From the NCBI RefSeq assembly GCF_033115175.1, contig NC_084829.1, positions 132,838,996-132,902,995 on the forward strand: a stretch of 64,000 bases of DNA, in the 5' to 3' direction. The position numbers were made by a program, and so were the translations under genes. The stretch's first letter is position 1. Each line of letters starts with the position of its first letter. Below, one piece after another: positions 61,205-64,000 of the stretch. The notes under the pieces are model-generated. The model saw nothing but the letters and a program-made list of their open reading frames with translations, searched no databases and was not told the origin of the DNA. Source of the stretch: Lepus europaeus. Its lineage: Eukaryota > Chordata > Mammalia > Lagomorpha > Leporidae.

Positions 61205-61886
61205 AATTAGATATCCAGGGGAATTTAGAAAGTCACCACATATGTTCAGGAAAGGGTAAAGACTCAGAAAAGACCTGAGAAGACTTTAAGTTTACACCTC
61301 AAGCTGATACCAATATAGAAACAGCCTAAAATAATCAAAAAAGGAAGAACAAACACAATAAATCCCAATGAAGGGAGAGAATCCAGTTATTGAAGTTAAT
61401 GCATTATAAGATTCAAATGCACAGTTATCAACAACAATGAAAAAAATCATTAAGACACACAAAGAAAATATAGCCCATTCAAAAAGAAAGAAACAGAAGC
61501 CATCCCAGACAAAATCCACATGGCAGATATACTAGACAGAGACTTTAAAACAACTGTCTTAAAGATACTCAAAGAAATAATGGAAGATGTGGAGAAAGCT
61601 TTTTTAAAAAATGTATGAGGGCATTAGTGTTTAGCACAATGGTTAAGATGCCAACTGGAAAAACTATATCCCATATCCCATATCTGAGATCTGGTTCTGG
61701 TTCTGTTTCCCCGTCGCAGCTTCCTGCTAATGGACACCTGAAGGTAGCAGGTGATTACTTAAGTACTTGCGTCCTTGATACCCATGTGGGAGATCCAGAC
61801 TGAGTGCCAGTTCTTAGCTTTAGCTTGGCCCATTTCCAACTATTGTGATTTGCAGGCATTTGAAGAATTAACCAGCAGATGAACAA

Positions 61887-61927
<41 letters not shown>

Positions 61928-62290
61928 CTGTCTATGTGTCTGACTCTCTTTCAAATAAAGATAAATTAATTTAAAAAGCAATTTATCAACAGAGAACTAT
62001 CAATAAAGACAAAAATGAAAATAAATTCTGTAGCTCAAAATTCTAATAGTTGAAATAAAAGTTCATGAGAGAGATTCAAAGACAGATTGAGCAGCAGAAT
62101 AAAGAATCAATGAACTCAATAACAAAATGAAATATGATTCAAAAATGAGCAAAAACTTGAATACATATTTCTCCAAAGAATGTACACAAATAAGTAACAA
62201 GCACATGAAACTATGCTCAGCAGACTAATTATTAGAGAAATGCAATCAAAACCATGAGATACCACTTTACACCCATTAGGATGGCTACTA
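61205..62290 (+). mobile_element. Ancient L1M fossil (ORF1-like part joined to late ORF2 part)
   Basis: TGGCAGATATACTAGACAGA, GACTTTAAAACAACTGTCTT and, after the SINE, AATAAAGAATCAATGAACTC match the L1 ORF1 region. From about 62120 the sequence jumps to late ORF2 (ATTTCTCCAAAGAATGTACA, TTACACCCATTAGGATGGCT). Internally deleted and degenerate. Confidence 0.75.
61612..61975 (+). mobile_element. Old CSINE with a (TATC)n tract
   Basis: GGGCATTAGTGTTTAGCACA head. The usual CT tract is replaced by (TATC)n at 61888-61927. Nested in the L1M. Confidence 0.82.
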
Positions 62291-64000
62291 TTTTTTATTA
62301 AACTTTTATTTAATGAATATAAATTTCCAAAGTACAGCTTATGTGTTACAATGGCTTCCCCCCCCATAACTTCCCTCCCACCCACAACCCTCCACTTTCC
62401 CGCTCCCTCTCCCCTTCCATTCACATCAAGATTCATTTTCTATTCTCTTTATATACAGAAGATCAGTTTAGTATATATTAGGTAACGATTTCAACAGTTT
62501 GCCCCCATATAGCAACACAAAGTGAAAAAAAATACTGTTGGAGTACTAGTTATAGCATTAAATAAGAGTGTACAGCACATTAAAGACAGAGATCCTACAT
62601 AATATTTTTTTTTAAAATTAATTAATTTTCTATACCATTTCCAATTAACACCAGGGTTTTTTTTTTCATTTCCAATTATCTTTATATACAGAAGATCGAT
62701 TCAGTATATAATTAGTAAAGATCTCATCAGTTTGTACCCACGCAGAAACACAAAGTGTAAAAATACTGTTTCAGTACTAGTTATAGCATCACTTCACATT
62801 GGACAACACATTAAGGATAGATCCCACATGGGATGTAAGTACACAGTGACTCCTGTTGCTGACTTAACAATTTGACACTCCTGTTCATGGCATCAGTAAT
62901 CTCCCTAGGCTCTAGTCATGAGTTGCCAGGGCTATGGAAGCCTTTAGAGTTTGCTGACTTTGATCTTATCCCAATAGGGTCATAGTCAAAGTGGAAGTTC
63001 TCTCCTCCCTTCAGAGAAAGGTACCTCCTTCTTTGATGGCCCCGTTCTTTCCACTGGGATCTCACTCACAGAGATCTTTCATTTAGGTCTTCTTCTTCTT
63101 TTTTTTTTTTTTCTTTTCCATAGTATCTTGGCTTTCCATGCCAACAATACTCTCATGGGCTCTTCAGCCAGATCCGAATGCCTTAAGGGCTGATTCTGAG
63201 GCCAGAGAGTTGTTTAGGACGTCTGCCATCCTATGAGTCTGCTGTGTATCCCACTTCCCATGTTGGATCTTTCTCTCCCTTTTTCATTCTATCAGTTAGT
63301 ATTAGCAGACACTTGTCTTGTTTGTGTGATCCCTATGATTCTTTGACCTATCAGAGCCATCGATTGTGAACTGAAATTGATCACTTGGACTAGTGAGATG
63401 GCATTGGTACATGCCACCTTGATGGGATTGTATTGGAATCCCCTGGCACATTTCTAACTCCATCATTTGGGGCAAGTCTGATTGTGCATGTCCCAAATTG
63501 TACATCTCCTCCCTCTCTTTTTCCACTCTTAAATTTAACAGGGATCATTTTTCAGTTAAAATTTAAACACCTAAGAATAATTGTGTGTTAATTACAGAGT
63601 TCAACCACTAGTACTAGAACAACAACAACAACAACAAATACTAAAAAGGATAAAGTATTACATGGTACATCTAGAGTCAGGACAAGAGCTGATCAGATCA
63701 TTGTTTCTTATAGTGTCCATTTTACTTCAACAGGTTTCCCCTTTGGTGCTCAGTTGTCGCCGATCAGGGAAAACAAATGATATTTGTCTCTTTGGGACTG
63801 GCTTAATTCACTCAGCATGATGCTTTCCAGATTCCTCCATCTTGTTGCAAATGACTGGGTTTCATTGCTCCTTACTGCTGTATAGTATTCTATGGAGTAC
63901 ATGTCCCATAATTTCTTTATCCAATCTACTGTTGATGGGCATTTGGGTTGGTTCCAGGTCTTAGCTATTGTGAATTGAGCTGCAATAAACATTAATGTGC
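62291..64000 (-). mobile_element. Young antisense L1, 3' UTR and start of ORF2 end, runs off the window
   Basis: AAACTTTTATTTAATGAATA start, 3' UTR to about 63540, CAA-repeat at 63621-63637, then ORF2 3' end in reverse (TTCACTCAGCATGATGCTTT, CTGTTGATGGGCATTTGGGT). Inserted in the L1M at GGATGGCTACTAT. Minus-strand frame 63992-63750 reads CPSTVDWIKKLWDMYSIEYY, an L1 ORF2 C-terminus. Confidence 0.92.

Overview
This window is nuclear DNA from a mammal, and almost certainly from a leporid; European rabbit (Oryctolagus cuniculus) is the best guess. The evidence is about three dozen copies of the lagomorph C-repeat SINE (GC-rich tRNA-derived head, CT-rich tract, AAATAAATCTTT-type tail), many with clean target-site duplications, and several rabbit-type L1 elements. 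The two protein genes found are TAAR1 and VNN1, which are neighbours on the same strand in human 6q23 and are on the same strand here.

Genes. TAAR1 is one intact coding exon on the minus strand (22988-24007, 339 codons). It encodes a trace-amine GPCR with the amine-binding Asp, the DRY, CWxP and NPxxY-type motifs and the disulfide cysteines. VNN1 (vanin-1, GPI-anchored pantetheinase) is on the minus strand with five in-frame coding exons, human exons 3-7, at 60304-60112, 59146-58855, 57761-57403, 52030-51860 and 50885-50703. All splice sites are canonical and all phases fit. The first two coding exons are not in the window and must lie beyond position 64000. I found no other functional gene, no RNA gene and no CRISPR array.

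Layout. 1-1406: 5'-truncated antisense L1. 2.2-7.5 kb: decayed endogenous retrovirus (integrase, then env-like sequence), split by a retrotransposed insert that joins an ERV gag/protease fragment to an L1 3' end. 7.5-17 kb: SINEs, an old L1M, a Tigger MITE and a nested L1/SINE. 17.6-20.9 kb: L1 ORF2 fossil split by a younger L1 tail. 21-24 kb: Tigger MITE, a SINE-split palindromic MITE, and TAAR1. 24-31 kb: SINE-rich intergenic DNA. 31-32.3 kb: L1 with a 5' inversion. 32.6-36 kb: 3.3 kb antisense L1. 36-38.5 kb: SINE cluster with a reused target site. 38.7-40.6 kb: second 5'-inverted L1 whose inverted arm ends at the L1 5' terminus. 41-50 kb: SINEs, MaLR LTRs, a MIR and unassigned DNA. 50.1-60.3 kb: VNN1 with repeat-filled introns. 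60.3-64 kb: VNN1 intron 2 with an ancient L1M invaded by a SINE and a young antisense L1 that runs off the end.

I saw no undescribed molecular system. The most notable structures are retrotransposition products: the ERV/L1 chimera at 3606-4953, the nt-1-to-3'UTR inverted L1 at 38661-40609, and two SINEs stacked in one target site near 37.1-37.77 kb. All repeat family names come from reading by eye, without a database search.
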